NCBI RefSeq assembly: GCF_003627795.1
Contig: NZ_CP032684.1
Span: 3,470,001-3,534,000 of the forward strand
Source: Rhizobium sp. CCGE531
GTDB lineage: Bacteria > Pseudomonadota > Alphaproteobacteria > Rhizobiales > Rhizobiaceae
DNA length: 64,000 nucleotides
Direction of reading: 5' to 3'
In this document: in pieces, positions 44,692 to 56,868 of the stretch
Layout of the letters: each line of letters begins with the position of its first letter
Numbering within the stretch: the first letter of the stretch is position 1
Program-made: the position numbers and the translations under genes
The notes under the pieces: generated by a model
Databases searched by the model: none
Seen by the model: only the letters and a program-made list of their open reading frames with translations
What the model was told of the DNA's origin: nothing

Positions 44692-45621
44692 ATGGCCATT
44701 CTTCTTCTGGCTGATCACGACAATGCCCACCTTTCCGACCAGACCGCCAAGGCGCTGACGGCAGCCACCAAGATCGGCGGCGACGTGCATGTGCTCGTTG
44801 CCGGCGCCGGCGCCCAGGCTGCGGCCGGCGAGGCGGCAAAACTGTCAGGCGTTTCCAAGGTGCTGGTTTCCGAGGATGCAAGCCTTGCCAACAATCTCGC
44901 AGAACCGTTGGCGGCGCTGATCGTTTCGCTTGCCGGTTCCTATGACGCCATCATCGGTGCCGCCACCTCGGTCGGCAAGAACGTGCTGCCGCGCGTGGCG
45001 GCCCTGCTCGATGTCGCCCAGGTCTCGGAAATCATCGAAGTGGTCTCGGCCGATACCTTCAAGCGCCCGATCTATGCCGGCAATGCCATCCAGACGGTGC
45101 AGTCGACCGACGCAAAGAAGGTCATCACCGTGCGCACGGCCTCGTTTGCCGCGGCAGACAGCAGCGGCAATGCGGCGATCGAGACGATCTCGGCCGTCGC
45201 CGATCCGGCGCTATCCACCTTCATCGGCGATGCGCTCTCCTCCTCCGATCGTCCGGAGCTGACATCGGCGAAGATCATCATCTCGGGCGGTCGCGCCCTC
45301 GGCTCGGCGGAAAAGTTCCGCGAGGTCATCCTCCCGGTCGCCGACAAGCTCGGCGCCGCCGTCGGCGCATCGCGTGCTGCCGTCGATGCCGGCTATGCGC
45401 CGAACGACTGGCAGGTGGGCCAGACCGGCAAGGTGGTGGCCCCGCAGCTCTATATCGCCTGCGGCATCTCCGGCGCCATCCAGCATCTGGCCGGCATGAA
45501 GGACAGTAAGGTCATCGTCGCCATCAACAAGGACGAGGAAGCTCCGATCTTCCAGATCGCCGACTACGGCCTCGTCGCCGACCTCTTCGAAGCACTGCCG
45601 GAGCTGCAAAAGGCGCTGTGA
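44692..45621 (+). CDS. etfA: Electron transfer flavoprotein subunit alpha
   Basis: FAD-binding ETF subunit, 309 residues. The C-terminal FAD signature is complete: [10 protein letters not shown], then [46 protein letters not shown], in order. It is translationally linked to etfB (20-base spacing) and followed by a terminator and hbd. Housekeeping fatty acid and amino acid catabolism. Confidence 0.98.
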   Translation: MAILLLADHDNAHLSDQTAKALTAATKIGGDVHVLVAGAGAQAAAGEAAKLSGVSKVLVSEDASLANNLAEPLAALIVSLAGSYDAIIGAATSVGKNVLPRVAALLDVAQVSEIIEVVSADTFKRPIYAGNAIQTVQSTDAKKVITVRTASFAAADSSGNAAIETISAVADPALSTFIGDALSSSDRPELTSAKIIISGGRALGSAEKFREVILPVADKLGAAVGASRAAVDAGYAPNDWQVGQTGKVVAPQLYIACGISGAIQHLAGMKDSKVIVAINKDEEAPIFQIADYGLVADLFEALPELQKAL

Positions 45622-45688
45622 TCGCGCCGATCGACTTTCTCGCAGTTGCGAGAGACTGGAAAATCGTCTCTTATAGGTCTATCAATCT

Positions 45689-45719
45689 TTGCCGGGCTAG
45701 TAATGGCCCGGCAAATTTG
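45689..45719 (+). terminator. Terminator after etfBA
   Basis: TTTGCCGGGC, an eight-base loop, GCCCGGCAAATTTG. A 10-base stem lies 67 bases after the etfA stop and is followed by a short T-run, so it should separate etfBA from hbd transcription. Confidence 0.65.
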
Positions 45720-45769
45720 TGGTTAAGAGCATAGCGCACCGCCAAGAGCGCGCCGCCGGGGAGTTGGCA

Positions 45770-46648
45770 ATGAGTTCGCTGAAGACGATCGGTATTATCG
45801 GCGCCGGCCAGATGGGCTGCGGCATCGCCCACGTATCCGCCATGGCCGGCTATAAGGTCCATATCTACGATCTGGCGCAGGATCGCATCGAAAGCGGACT
45901 TGCCACCATCAACGGCAACCTTGCCCGCCAGGTCGCCTCCGGCAAGACGACCGACGAGGAGCGCAAGTCAGCTCTTGCGCGCATCACCGGCTCTGCCGAT
46001 CTCAACGATCTCGCCCAGGTCGATCTCGCCATCGAAGCCGCCACGGAAGACGAAAGCGTCAAGCGCAAGATCTATGCGCAGGTGTGTCCGGTGCTGAAGC
46101 CCGAGGCGCTGCTGGCCACCAATACGTCGTCGCTGTCGATCACCCGCCTTGCTTCCGCCACCGACCGCCCCGAACGCTTCATGGGCATCCACTTCATGAA
46201 CCCGGTCCCGGTGATGAAGCTGGTGGAGCTGGTGCGCGGCATCGCGACCGACGAATCGACCTTCTCCACCGCCAGGGATTATGTCACCTCGCTGGAAAAG
46301 ACGATCACCGTCGCCGAGGACTTCCCCGCCTTCATCGTCAACCGCATCCTGCTGCCGATGATCAACGAGGCGATCTATACGCTCTATGAAGGCGTGGGCA
46401 CCGTCGATGCCATCGACACCGCCATGCGGCTCGGCGCCAACCACCCGATGGGCCCGCTGCAGCTTGCCGATTTCATCGGCCTCGATACCTGCCTGTCGAT
46501 CATGCAGGTGCTGCACGACGGGCTCGCCGACTCCAAGTATCGCCCCTGCCCGCTGCTGGTGAAATATGTCGAAGCCGGCTGGCTCGGCCGCAAATCCGGC
46601 CGCGGCTTCTACGACTACCGCGGCGAAACACCGGTTCCGACGCGATAA
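45770..46648 (+). CDS. hbd: 3-hydroxybutyryl-CoA dehydrogenase
   Basis: NAD(P)-dependent interconversion of 3-hydroxyacyl-CoA and 3-oxoacyl-CoA. The 292 residues have the Rossmann fingerprint IGIIGAGQMGCGIAH and the HFMNPVPVMKLVELVRG catalytic region with the His-Glu relay (FMGIHFMNP), and the PAFIVNRILLPMINEAIY helix. The start at 45770 has GGGGAG upstream; a GTG at 45719 further up is not supported. Proximity to etfBA suggests fatty acid or polyhydroxybutyrate metabolism. Confidence 0.95.
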   Translation: MSSLKTIGIIGAGQMGCGIAHVSAMAGYKVHIYDLAQDRIESGLATINGNLARQVASGKTTDEERKSALARITGSADLNDLAQVDLAIEAATEDESVKRKIYAQVCPVLKPEALLATNTSSLSITRLASATDRPERFMGIHFMNPVPVMKLVELVRGIATDESTFSTARDYVTSLEKTITVAEDFPAFIVNRILLPMINEAIYTLYEGVGTVDAIDTAMRLGANHPMGPLQLADFIGLDTCLSIMQVLHDGLADSKYRPCPLLVKYVEAGWLGRKSGRGFYDYRGETPVPTR

Positions 46649-46711
46649 GCCTTTCGGCAGCCTCGGGGCCGACCCTCGTCCTTCGAGGCTTCGGCCTTTG
46701 GCCTGCGCACC

Positions 46712-47841
<1,130 letters not shown>

Positions 47842-47932
47842 ACGGTTAGCCCTCATGGTGAGGTGGAAGCCCTGAGCTTGTCGAAGGGCGACCCTCGAAC
47901 CACGAGGGCGGATGATTGAGCAACAAGATCGC

Positions 47933-48598
47933 CTAAATCCCCGCAGCAGCCTTCACCAGCGCCTTCGCATCATCGCTATCCCAAGCCGCCGGTCCGTTCA
48001 TGGCTGACAGCAGGCAGCCCTTGTCGTCGATGAGCAGCGTCACCGGCAGGCCGAAGGCGAGGCCCTGCTTCTTCAGTACGTTGAACACGCCCATGGTATT
48101 GTCGCGGTAGTAGCCGAGCTTGTCGATCGCATATTCGGTGCGGAAGGCTTTCGTCTTTTCATCGTCGCCCGTGTCGATATTGATGGCGACGACCTCGAAC
48201 TTGTCGTTGCCGTTGCTCTTCTCGAGCGCGTTCAGCGCCGGCATTTCCTCGCGGCACGGCACGCACCAGGTCGCCCAAACGTTCAGCAGCACGGTCTTGC
48301 CGGCGAAATTGCCGATCGACAGCGGCTGTCCTTCTGCACCCTTGAAAGAGACATCCTTGAGCGAGATCGGCGCCGGCGGCAGGCTCATGGCGGCGACCTG
48401 CCCCTTGGTGAACGGCGTCAGCGCGGCGGCGCGATCCCTTGCCGATCCGCATTGATCGGCTAAGGCCGTTTCACCAACGCCATTGCCATACCCCGCCTCC
48501 TTCACGTATACCGCTGCCGCGCCGGCAATAACCCCAGCGACGGCGGCGAGCAGAACGAGTTTCATGGACGGCAGACCGAACGGCTTCTTTGCTGTCAT
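47933..48598 (-). CDS. tlpA: TlpA-family thiol-disulfide oxidoreductase
   Basis: Membrane-anchored periplasmic thioredoxin that supports cytochrome oxidase copper delivery and cytochrome c maturation in rhizobia. The 221 residues start with a short N-tail and one helix (about 12-32), then a thioredoxin domain with active site CVPC ([13 protein letters not shown]) and a cis-Pro (GLPVTLLI). It is divergent from argH with only 23 bases between the two starts, so the promoters must lie partly inside each other's genes. Confidence 0.93.
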   Translation of the reverse strand: MTAKKPFGLPSMKLVLLAAVAGVIAGAAAVYVKEAGYGNGVGETALADQCGSARDRAAALTPFTKGQVAAMSLPPAPISLKDVSFKGAEGQPLSIGNFAGKTVLLNVWATWCVPCREEMPALNALEKSNGNDKFEVVAINIDTGDDEKTKAFRTEYAIDKLGYYRDNTMGVFNVLKKQGLAFGLPVTLLIDDKGCLLSAMNGPAAWDSDDAKALVKAAAGI

Positions 48599-48621
48599 TA
48601 CATTCTCCAGGTGGGCATCTC

Positions 48622-50022
<1,401 letters not shown>

Positions 50023-50122
50023 GAAAATCGCCGAAAACACAATCAAACAATCAGGGTGCACAAGGCTCGGAAACTTCGCTATGAAGGACTGCTTTCCGCG
50101 TTTGCCGCCCAAGAGGATTTCG

Positions 50123-50317
50123 ATGCAGATCAACATGCCGCATATCATCCGCCTGACCGTCGTGCTTTCGGTCGTCGGCCTTGCCGTGGTCGGATGTGGC
50201 CGCAAAGGCGATCTCGACCCGCCGAGCGCGGCAGCGACCAAGGGCGGCGACGTCTCCAAGCCGACGAAGCAACCGGGTGAGCAGGACAAGAAGTTCTTCC
50301 TCGATCCGCTTCTCTAA
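50123..50317 (+). CDS. lptM: Small lipoprotein of the LptM (YifL) type
   Basis: 64 residues with a lipoprotein signal: hydrophobic h-region IIRLTVVLSVVGLAVVGC with the lipid-modified Cys followed by the diagnostic GRKGDLDPP. The tail is short, polar and disordered. LptM helps oxidative maturation of the LPS translocon LptD in enterobacteria; the same role here is inferred. AGAGGA precedes the ATG. It sits between argH and lysA, as YifL does beside dapF or lysA in many genomes. Confidence 0.9.
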   Translation: MQINMPHIIRLTVVLSVVGLAVVGCGRKGDLDPPSAAATKGGDVSKPTKQPGEQDKKFFLDPLL

Positions 50318-50329
50318 TAGGCATCGATC

Positions 50330-51601
50330 GTGAACCATTTTCAGTATCGCGACGGTATCCTCTATGCCGAGGATGTTCCGGTTCCCGAGATCGCCAAGGC
50401 GGTCGGCACTCCGTTCTATATCTATTCGACGGCGACGCTGGAGCGCCACTACCGCATCTTCGCGGCAGCCTTCGGCGATGTCGACGCCATGGTGTGCTAC
50501 GCCATGAAGGCCAATTCCAACCAGGCGGTGCTGAAGACGCTCGGCCGCTTGGGCGCCGGCGTCGACGTCGTCTCCGTCGGCGAACTGCGCCGCGCGCTGG
50601 CAGCGGGAATTCCGGCAAGCCGCATCATGTTCTCCGGCGTCGGCAAGACGGCGCAGGAAATGGACGTCGCGCTCGAAGCCGGCATCTACTGCTTCAACGT
50701 CGAATCCGAGCCGGAGCTGGAAGTGCTGAACCAGCGCGCCGTCCGCGCCGGCAAGGTGGCACCCGTCTCCTTCCGCATCAATCCGGACGTCGACGCTCGC
50801 ACGCATGCGAAGATCTCGACTGGCAAGAAGGAAAACAAGTTCGGCATCTCCTGGCAGCGCGCCCGCGCCGTCTATGAGCGCGCCGCCAGCCTGCCTGGCA
50901 TCAAGGTCACCGGCATCGACATGCATATCGGCAGCCAGATCACCGAGCTGCAGCCTTTCGACGATGCTTTCAAGCTGCTGCGCGATCTCGTGGAGACGCT
51001 GCGCGGCGACGGCCACGATATCCATCACGTCGATATCGGCGGCGGCCTCGGCATCCCCTATCGCGATGACAACAATCCGCCGCCGCTGCCGGATGCCTAT
51101 GCCCAGATCGTCAAGAACCAGCTGCGCGGCCTCAATTGCAAGATCGTCACCGAGCCGGGCCGCCTGATCGTTGGCAATGCCGGCATTCTGGTGACCGAAG
51201 TCATCTATGTGAAGGATGCCGGCGACAAGAGCTTCGTCATCGTCGACGGCGCGATGAACGACCTGATCCGCCCGACGCTCTACGAGGCCTATCACGAGAT
51301 CAGGCCGGTTGCGATCGCCGCCGCCGATACCCCGCGCATCAAGGCCGACGTCGTCGGCCCGGTCTGCGAGACGGGTGACTATCTGGCGCTTGACCGCGAC
51401 ATGGCGCTGCCCAAGCCCGGCGATCTCCTCGCCATCGGCTCCGCTGGTGCCTATGGCGCCGTGCAGGCCGGCACCTACAACAGCCGGCTTCTGGTTCCGG
51501 AGGTGCTGGTCAAGGGCAATGAATTTCACGTCATCCGCCCGCGCGGGACCCATGAGGAGCTGATCGGCCTGGATTCGATCCCGGCCTGGCTCGAGGGATA
51601 A
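50330..51601 (+). CDS. lysA: Diaminopimelate decarboxylase
   Basis: PLP enzyme that makes lysine from meso-diaminopimelate. The 423 residues contain the PLP-lysine region (VCYAMKANSN), the glycine loop DIGGGLGIPY and the GPVCETGDYLA catalytic Cys/Glu region. The start is a GTG at 50330, 12 bases after the lptM stop, in a likely argH-lptM-lysA transcript. lysC in the same pathway is at 9177. Confidence 0.97.
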   Translation: MNHFQYRDGILYAEDVPVPEIAKAVGTPFYIYSTATLERHYRIFAAAFGDVDAMVCYAMKANSNQAVLKTLGRLGAGVDVVSVGELRRALAAGIPASRIMFSGVGKTAQEMDVALEAGIYCFNVESEPELEVLNQRAVRAGKVAPVSFRINPDVDARTHAKISTGKKENKFGISWQRARAVYERAASLPGIKVTGIDMHIGSQITELQPFDDAFKLLRDLVETLRGDGHDIHHVDIGGGLGIPYRDDNNPPPLPDAYAQIVKNQLRGLNCKIVTEPGRLIVGNAGILVTEVIYVKDAGDKSFVIVDGAMNDLIRPTLYEAYHEIRPVAIAAADTPRIKADVVGPVCETGDYLALDRDMALPKPGDLLAIGSAGAYGAVQAGTYNSRLLVPEVLVKGNEFHVIRPRGTHEELIGLDSIPAWLEG

Positions 51602-51621
51602 TCGGTTTCGATTCGTAAATT

Positions 51622-51660
51622 TCGGGCAGGACGGGCAAAATATCCGCCCAGCCTGCCCGA
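51622..51660 (+). terminator. Hairpin after lysA
   Basis: TCGGGCAGG and CCTGCCCGA form an outer stem, and GGGC/GCCC an inner stem around AAAATATCC. It starts 20 bases past the stop codon. No T-run follows, so termination is uncertain. Confidence 0.45.
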
Positions 51661-51811
51661 TCACGTTTCGGCGAAATCCGATGAAAAATCAGGCTTTGGT
51701 GCCGCTTGCCCTCGTCTTCGCCACAAAGAATGTTATCTTTGATTGATTGGCGTCTCGCCGGGCGCCGCGTGCGCGGGCGTGTGGGACGCCGCGCCATCGC
51801 CAAAGGGCTAC

Positions 51812-51926
51812 TAGAGCCGGATGATTTTAGGTCTGTTCGACCTAAAATCTGAATCCGCTCTAGAATCAAAGAAGTAGAGCATGATGTCGTCCGAAAACCG
51901 CTCACACTTTTCGGCATCATGCTCTA
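51812..51926. repeat. Rhizobial palindromic repeat, family B copy 2
   Basis: TTTTAGGTCTGTTCGACCTAAAA, TCTGAATCCGCTCTAGAATC, then TAGAGCATGATGTCGTCCG and CGGCATCATGCTCTAG, with TAGAGC motifs at the inner and outer ends. It fills much of the 332-base gap between lysA and the TIGR02302 gene; the rest holds the lysA hairpin and a GC-rich palindromic stretch near 51747-51790, and no gene. Confidence 0.8.
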
Positions 51927-51933
51927 GCCATCA

Positions 51934-54759
51934 ATGTCAGATCGGGAGAAGACCGGACCGATGACCAGTCCCAGCAACCCTAAGAAGGGCGCTTTCGCCA
52001 CCCATCCGGCGCTGGCGCGCATGGTTGCGGTCAAGCGTCTCTTTGCCCGGATCGTGCTGGTCTCGGAACAATTGCTGCCGCGGCTCCTGCTGCCGGCATC
52101 CATTCTGGCCCTTTTCCTATCGGCTGCCTGGTTCGGCATTTTCCGCATTGCGCCGGATGTTCTCCGCTTTCTGCTGCTTGCCGGCTTCGCGGTCGGCTTC
52201 GCCATTTCCCTCTATCCGCTGCGGCGCCTGCGCTGGCCAAATACCGGCGAGGCAGATCGGCTGCTGGAAGAGCGCAACGGCCTCGCCCACCAACCTGTTA
52301 CGGTGCAGGAAGACGAGCCGGCGCTCGACACCCCCTTTGCGCGCGCGCTCTGGCGCGAACACCAGACGCGCATGGCCGAGCGCATCGCCGCATTGGATGC
52401 CGGCCTGCCTAGACCGGATATCGCTCGCTACGACCGCTTTGCATTGCGCGCCATCCCCGCATTGCTGCTGGTGACGGCCTTCAGCTTTTCCATGTCCAAT
52501 AGCGGCGGCTCACTGGGCGATGCCTTCACGGCCTCCCCTTCCACGTCGAGCAATCCGGATGTTCGCGTCGATGCCTGGGTTACTCCGCCCTACTATACCG
52601 GCGAAGCGCCTGTTTATCTGACCGGCAATGTCGCCAATGTCGGCAATAACCTGAACGTGCCGCAATTCTCCGAGCTCACGGTGCGCGTCACGGGCGCCTC
52701 GACGGACGAAAAGGTGTTGTTCCAGGCAGCCGGCAGCGACAAGGGCAGCGAAATTCCCGAACAGTCGGCCGATGCCGACAAGCAAGGCCCGGCGGGCGCC
52801 AAACCGGCGGCAATCCCGATGGCGCAACCCGCGGCAAACGGCAATGCCAATGCGCCCGTCGCGGCCAATGCGCCCGGTGCGGATGGAATGACTGCCCGCG
52901 CCCACGTCCTCAAGCTTGAAAAAGACGGCGAGCTGACGGTCAATGGCAAGTCCTGGTCCTTCAGCGTCGTGGTCGACAAGCCACCGGAAATCACGTTTGA
53001 CGGCATCCCGCACGCAACGACCAGCGGCGCATTGGAGCTCGGCTTCAGGGTCAAGGACGATTACGGCGTCGAGGAAGCCCATGCGGAGATCGTGCCGGTC
53101 GAATCCGATCCCGCGGCCACTCCTCTTTACGGCCTGCCTGAATACAGACTGGAGATGCCGCGTCGCGACCGCCGCAACGGCAAGGCCCTGGCAAGCCATG
53201 ATCTGACGCAGGATCCGCTCGCCGGCAAGCGCGTCCGCATCACTTTGGTTGCCAAGGATGGCGCAGGCCAGACCGGCCGCAGCCCACCTTACGAGATGGT
53301 GCTGCCGTCACGTAATTTCAGCCAGCCGCTTGCCGCAGCGGTGGCGGAGGAGCGTCAGGTCTTCGCGCTCGATACCCGCAAGATGCCGGAGGCGATCGAG
53401 CTCAACAAGTCGCTGACCATCCGGCCTGAAGAAGCGATTCCCGATCTCGGCAACTATCTGGCGATCAGATCCGCTTTGACGCGCATGAAACTCGCAAGCG
53501 GCGAGGCGTCATTGAAGGATACGGCCGACTATCTCTGGCAGATCGCGCTCGGCATGGAGGACGCGCAGCTGACCGATGCGGAAAAAGCGCTGCGGGATGC
53601 CCAGCAGAAGCTTTCCAATGCCCTGCAGCGTAACGCCTCCGACGCCGAGATCAAGAAGCTGACCGACGAGCTTCGCAAGGCGATGGATGCCTATATGAAG
53701 GAGCTGGCCGAGCGGATGCGCAACATGCCGGCCCAGCCCAACCAGCGCGCCGCCAATGTCCTGCGCCAGCAGGACCTGCAGCGCATGATGGATCAGATCG
53801 AAAATCTGGCCCGCTCCGGCAATCGCCAGGCCGCGCAACAGATGCTCTCGGAACTGCAGCAGCTGATGAACAGCCTCCAGGCTGGAAAGCCGCAGCGCGG
53901 GCAACAGCAACAGCAGGGCGAAGCCAACGACAAGATGCGCGAGCAGATGGACAAGCTCGGCCGCATCATGCGCGATCAGCAGAAGTTGATGGATCAGACC
54001 TTCAAGTTTGATCAGGCCATGCGCGACCGCATGCAGCGCGGCGATCCCAACGAGGATGGAGACGGCTTGATGGACCAGCCGCTGCCCGACCTCAACGATC
54101 GGATGCGCCCGGATATGGGCCAGCGGAATCAAGGCCGGCAGGATCCGGGTCAGCAGGATCAGCAGCAAGGCCAGAACCAGCCAGGCCAAAATCAGAAGGG
54201 CCAGAAGGGCAACGACCCAACCGACAACATGACGGCCGACCAGCTGCGCGACGCCCTGAAAGAATTGCGCAAGCAACAGGACGATCTCGGCAAGCAGCTC
54301 GGCGAGCTGCAGAAAGACCTGGGCTCGCTGGGCATGAAGCCGAACCAGAATTACGGCAAGGCGCAGCAGGAGATGAAAGGCGCGTCAGGCCAGCTCTCCC
54401 AAGGCAATGGCGAAGGCGCCGTGCAGGGCCAGGGGCGCGCACTGGACGCCCTGCGTAAGGGCACGCGCGAGATGATGAATCAACTCATGGCGCAGATGCA
54501 GCAGCAGGGACAAGGCCAGGGTCAGGGTCAGATGCCGGGACAAATGGGCCAGGGAGGCCAAAACGGGCGCGATCCGCTCGGCCGATCGCGCAACGATGGC
54601 GGCTTCTCGGATAATCCCGACAACAATATGGTGCCGGACATCATTAAGGCAGAGCGCGCACGCCAAATTCTTGACGCCATTCGCGAACGGCTGAGCAACA
54701 ATCCCACATTCACCGAGGAACGGCGCTATCTGGAGCGCCTGCTGAATCTGGCCCAATAA
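51934..54759 (+). CDS. TIGR02302 family (DUF4175) protein with Q/M-rich repeats
   Basis: A large alphaproteobacterial protein without known function, 941 residues. Two N-terminal helices (about 40-85, LLPRLLLPASILALFLSAAW and FLLLAGFAVGFAISL) and a third near 170, then a beta-rich segment (about 210-500), a helical part rich in Met/Gln/Glu (500-680), and a C-terminal low-complexity stretch with repeated QGQ (QQQGQGQGQGQMPGQMGQG near 870-890). It ends with a conserved EERRYLERLLNLAQ. The start could also be the ATG at 51961 (MTSPSNPKK). No partner gene is obvious, though cpdR is convergent. Confidence 0.85.
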   Translation: MSDREKTGPMTSPSNPKKGAFATHPALARMVAVKRLFARIVLVSEQLLPRLLLPASILALFLSAAWFGIFRIAPDVLRFLLLAGFAVGFAISLYPLRRLRWPNTGEADRLLEERNGLAHQPVTVQEDEPALDTPFARALWREHQTRMAERIAALDAGLPRPDIARYDRFALRAIPALLLVTAFSFSMSNSGGSLGDAFTASPSTSSNPDVRVDAWVTPPYYTGEAPVYLTGNVANVGNNLNVPQFSELTVRVTGASTDEKVLFQAAGSDKGSEIPEQSADADKQGPAGAKPAAIPMAQPAANGNANAPVAANAPGADGMTARAHVLKLEKDGELTVNGKSWSFSVVVDKPPEITFDGIPHATTSGALELGFRVKDDYGVEEAHAEIVPVESDPAATPLYGLPEYRLEMPRRDRRNGKALASHDLTQDPLAGKRVRITLVAKDGAGQTGRSPPYEMVLPSRNFSQPLAAAVAEERQVFALDTRKMPEAIELNKSLTIRPEEAIPDLGNYLAIRSALTRMKLASGEASLKDTADYLWQIALGMEDAQLTDAEKALRDAQQKLSNALQRNASDAEIKKLTDELRKAMDAYMKELAERMRNMPAQPNQRAANVLRQQDLQRMMDQIENLARSGNRQAAQQMLSELQQLMNSLQAGKPQRGQQQQQGEANDKMREQMDKLGRIMRDQQKLMDQTFKFDQAMRDRMQRGDPNEDGDGLMDQPLPDLNDRMRPDMGQRNQGRQDPGQQDQQQGQNQPGQNQKGQKGNDPTDNMTADQLRDALKELRKQQDDLGKQLGELQKDLGSLGMKPNQNYGKAQQEMKGASGQLSQGNGEGAVQGQGRALDALRKGTREMMNQLMAQMQQQGQGQGQGQMPGQMGQGGQNGRDPLGRSRNDGGFSDNPDNNMVPDIIKAERARQILDAIRERLSNNPTFTEERRYLERLLNLAQ

Positions 54760-54834
54760 GGCCGCTTCGGACCTACCCGCAGATGACCAGAATGGTGCCA
54801 GCACGAAAACAACCGTGCTGACCCAGAATCAATT

Positions 54835-55194
54835 TCAGGCAGCCAGCGCGCGCGCAACCGCCTTGCGGATATCGGGCAGCGCGAAGGGCTTGGCGACGAC
54901 ATCGACGATCTTTTCCATGAGGTCGTCGGCACGCTCGCGCTGCTCCGCATAGCCGGTCATCAGCAGGATTTTCATGCCTGGGCAGGCCGAATGCGCCTGA
55001 TGTGCAAGCTCGATGCCGTCCATCAGGGGCATGCGGATATCCGACAGCAACAGGTCGTAGCCGCCCTGCTTCAGCTTCTCCAAACCTTCCGCGCCGTCAG
55101 CCGCTTCCTCGGTCTCGTGGCCGTCCAGGCGCAATGCGCGTGCGACGAAGGTGCGAAGCGAGTCTTCGTCTTCCGTGATCAGAATTTTTGCCAT
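54835..55194 (-). CDS. cpdR: Cell-cycle response regulator CpdR
   Basis: Stand-alone receiver domain of 119 residues that, when unphosphorylated, targets ClpXP to degrade CtrA-pathway proteins in Caulobacter and its relatives. The phospho-acceptor Asp is in LLLSDIRMPLMDG (about residue 52), with the acidic pair ITEDEDS, Thr in LLMTGYAE and Lys in VAKPFALPD. AGGAG precedes the start. A near-CtrA box (TGGTTAAC, 55285) lies about 90 bases upstream. Confidence 0.93.
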   Translation of the reverse strand: MAKILITEDEDSLRTFVARALRLDGHETEEAADGAEGLEKLKQGGYDLLLSDIRMPLMDGIELAHQAHSACPGMKILLMTGYAEQRERADDLMEKIVDVVAKPFALPDIRKAVARALAA

Positions 55195-55352
55195 GGCCTA
55201 TGCTCCTGGTCCGTCATGTTCCGCGACCGAAATCACCAGAATTCCGTTTGCGATAGGTAAACGACGGGGGGCGATCAGGCTCCGTGGTTAACGAGTCGTC
55301 ATCGCTGGAGCAGAATGGGACAGGCGGACACGCCGCCTGCATTAACTGAGAA

Positions 55353-55901
55353 TCAGGCCTCGGCGTCGCCTGTGACGACGCCGACGAACGGCAATTCGCG
55401 GAAAGCGTAGGCGACATCCATGCCGTAGCCGACAACGAAATAATCGGGGCATTCGAAGCCGACATAATCGGCCTCCAGCTCTTCCTGCCGCTTGACGCTC
55501 TTGTCGAGCAGGACAGCCAGGCTGACGTTGCGGGCGCCGCGCTCATAGAGCAGCTCCTTGGCAAAACGCAGGGTGCGGCCCGATTCCAGAATATCGTCGA
55601 TCAGCAGGACGTCACGATCCTTAACGTCGCTGTCGATGTCCTTGACGATGCGTACGCCTTGGGAAACCGTGCCGGCGCCGTAGCTCGAAAGGGTGATGAA
55701 TTCCACTTCGGGTGCCAGCCCCGTGTCGTGCAGCGCACGCAACAGGTCCGCCGCGAAGATGAACGAACCCTTGAGGATGGCGATGACGAGGAGATCTTTC
55801 GTCGGCCCGCTGGCGATTTCCTTCGCCATGGCGTGATTGCGCTCGGCAATCTGCTCGGCAGTGAAAAGCGGCTCGATGTTCTTCCCGCGTACGACAGGCA
55901 T
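55353..55901 (-). CDS. hpt: Hypoxanthine phosphoribosyltransferase
   Basis: Purine salvage of hypoxanthine and guanine with PRPP. The 182 residues carry the PRPP loop VLLIDDILESGRTLRFAKE and the flexible-loop region FITLSSYGAGT. Start at 55901 (MPVVRGKN), with GGAG about 12 bases upstream; a longer reading reaches 55946 but lacks support. Minus strand, as is cpdR, but 158 bases separate them, so they are likely separate transcripts. Confidence 0.95.
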   Translation of the reverse strand: MPVVRGKNIEPLFTAEQIAERNHAMAKEIASGPTKDLLVIAILKGSFIFAADLLRALHDTGLAPEVEFITLSSYGAGTVSQGVRIVKDIDSDVKDRDVLLIDDILESGRTLRFAKELLYERGARNVSLAVLLDKSVKRQEELEADYVGFECPDYFVVGYGMDVAYAFRELPFVGVVTGDAEA

Positions 55902-56202
55902 TGCTTGGCATGCTCCATGGCTGCGCGGCCCTTGGCCGCCGATCAAGCTCTACAGCGCCGCGCGTCATATATGACGCGCAAAGGTCGCTGTAGCACTTTA
56001 AATCTGCTGCATAATTTTATCCTTAAATCGGAATCGATTTAAGGAACTATGCAGTAGCCCGTAGCACAATCAACAGGCCCGACACACCCCCAGAGACGGA
56101 TGATTTTAGGTCGATTCGACCTAAAATCTGAATCCGCTCCGGAATCGAATAGGTTGAGCATGATGTCGCCCGAAAACCGCCTACACTTTTCGGCATCATG
56201 CT
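55902..56202. other. 301-base gap composed largely of palindromic repeats
   Basis: It holds two different elements described separately: a palindrome at 56007-56054 and a family B copy at 56092-56202. No gene is visible in the remaining part. Confidence 0.6.
56007..56054. repeat. AT-rich palindrome, family C
   Basis: CTGCATA and TATGCAG form outer arms; CCTTAAATCG, loop GAAT, CGATTTAAGG is a perfect 10-base inner stem. It is a different sequence from families A and B, and only one copy is in the window. Confidence 0.65.
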
Positions 56203-56204
56203 CT
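56092..56204. repeat. Rhizobial palindromic repeat, family B copy 3
   Basis: TTTTAGGTCGATTCGACCTAAAA, TCTGAATCCGCTCCGGAATC, then GAGCATGATGTCGCCCG and CGGCATCATGCTCTA. The right end reaches the TAG stop codon of the following minus-strand gene (56203-56205). Confidence 0.8.
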
Positions 56205-56868
56205 ACGGCATGAAGGAAAGCCGAACATCCGGCGTTTTTCCACCGGGATGCTGCAATCGCGTCGAAAATCCGCGGCTTTCATGCGGCCCGAGACGATCGA
56301 CTGGCGTGTCCACGACGATGCTTCTGACCAGCTGATCGCCGGCGAAAAGATCGGCCCGCATCTGGGGAACCGAAAGCGTGGCACCGCTGTCATTTTCGAT
56401 GATGCCGTTCAATTTCAGCACCTGCAGTCCGTTCTCGTCACGCGGCGTCAGCGTCACATGCGAGAATTGAAGCGGTGCGGCCGCTCCCTCGGCCGGCGCG
56501 CTGGACAGGCCGGAAAAGCCACCTGAAAGGCCGAAGATCAATATGGCAAGGGAGACGATCAGCGCCGCGAAACTGCGCCGCGATGCCTGCTGCAGGATCT
56601 CTTCCGCGCCGCGCAGGACGGACAGGATGCGCGAGAGAGCATTCTTGCGCGTCGCTGGCCGCGGCCGTGATTGCGGGTGGCCGCCATAGCGCATGTTGAC
56701 GCTCGATGCGGTTTTCCCGCGTGCGCCGGAGACGGTCACGAATTCGGCATCGACGATATCGGGCTTCGGCATGAAGCGATGCGCGTGGCCTGATCCCGAT
56801 CCGCGTTCGGGCGGAATGAGGTCATAAACCATTCCCGCCTGCTGTTGACGGTGGCGAAAAGCGCCCAT
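56203..56868 (-). CDS. Membrane protein with C-terminal DUF3426-like domain
   Basis: 221 residues with a cytoplasmic N-terminal half (about 1-95, basic), one helix ([20 protein letters not shown]) and a C-terminal beta-sandwich segment (LQVLKLNGIIENDSGATLS then VPQMRADLF) that matches the FxLYD/DUF3426 pattern. In other alphaproteobacteria the gene beside ftsE encodes a zinc-ribbon plus DUF3426 protein; this one lacks the zinc ribbon. Divergent from ftsE across 210 bases. The ATG at 56868 has GGAGG upstream. Confidence 0.72.
   Translation of the reverse strand: MGAFRHRQQQAGMVYDLIPPERGSGSGHAHRFMPKPDIVDAEFVTVSGARGKTASSVNMRYGGHPQSRPRPATRKNALSRILSVLRGAEEILQQASRRSFAALIVSLAILIFGLSGGFSGLSSAPAEGAAAPLQFSHVTLTPRDENGLQVLKLNGIIENDSGATLSVPQMRADLFAGDQLVRSIVVDTPVDRLGPHESRGFSTRLQHPGGKTPDVRLSFMP

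Noticed and set aside
51747..51790. GC-rich palindromic stretch after lysA as a riboswitch
   Set aside because: The nearest gene downstream encodes TIGR02302, not a metabolite-controlled gene, and no known riboswitch motif is present. It is more likely repeat debris.
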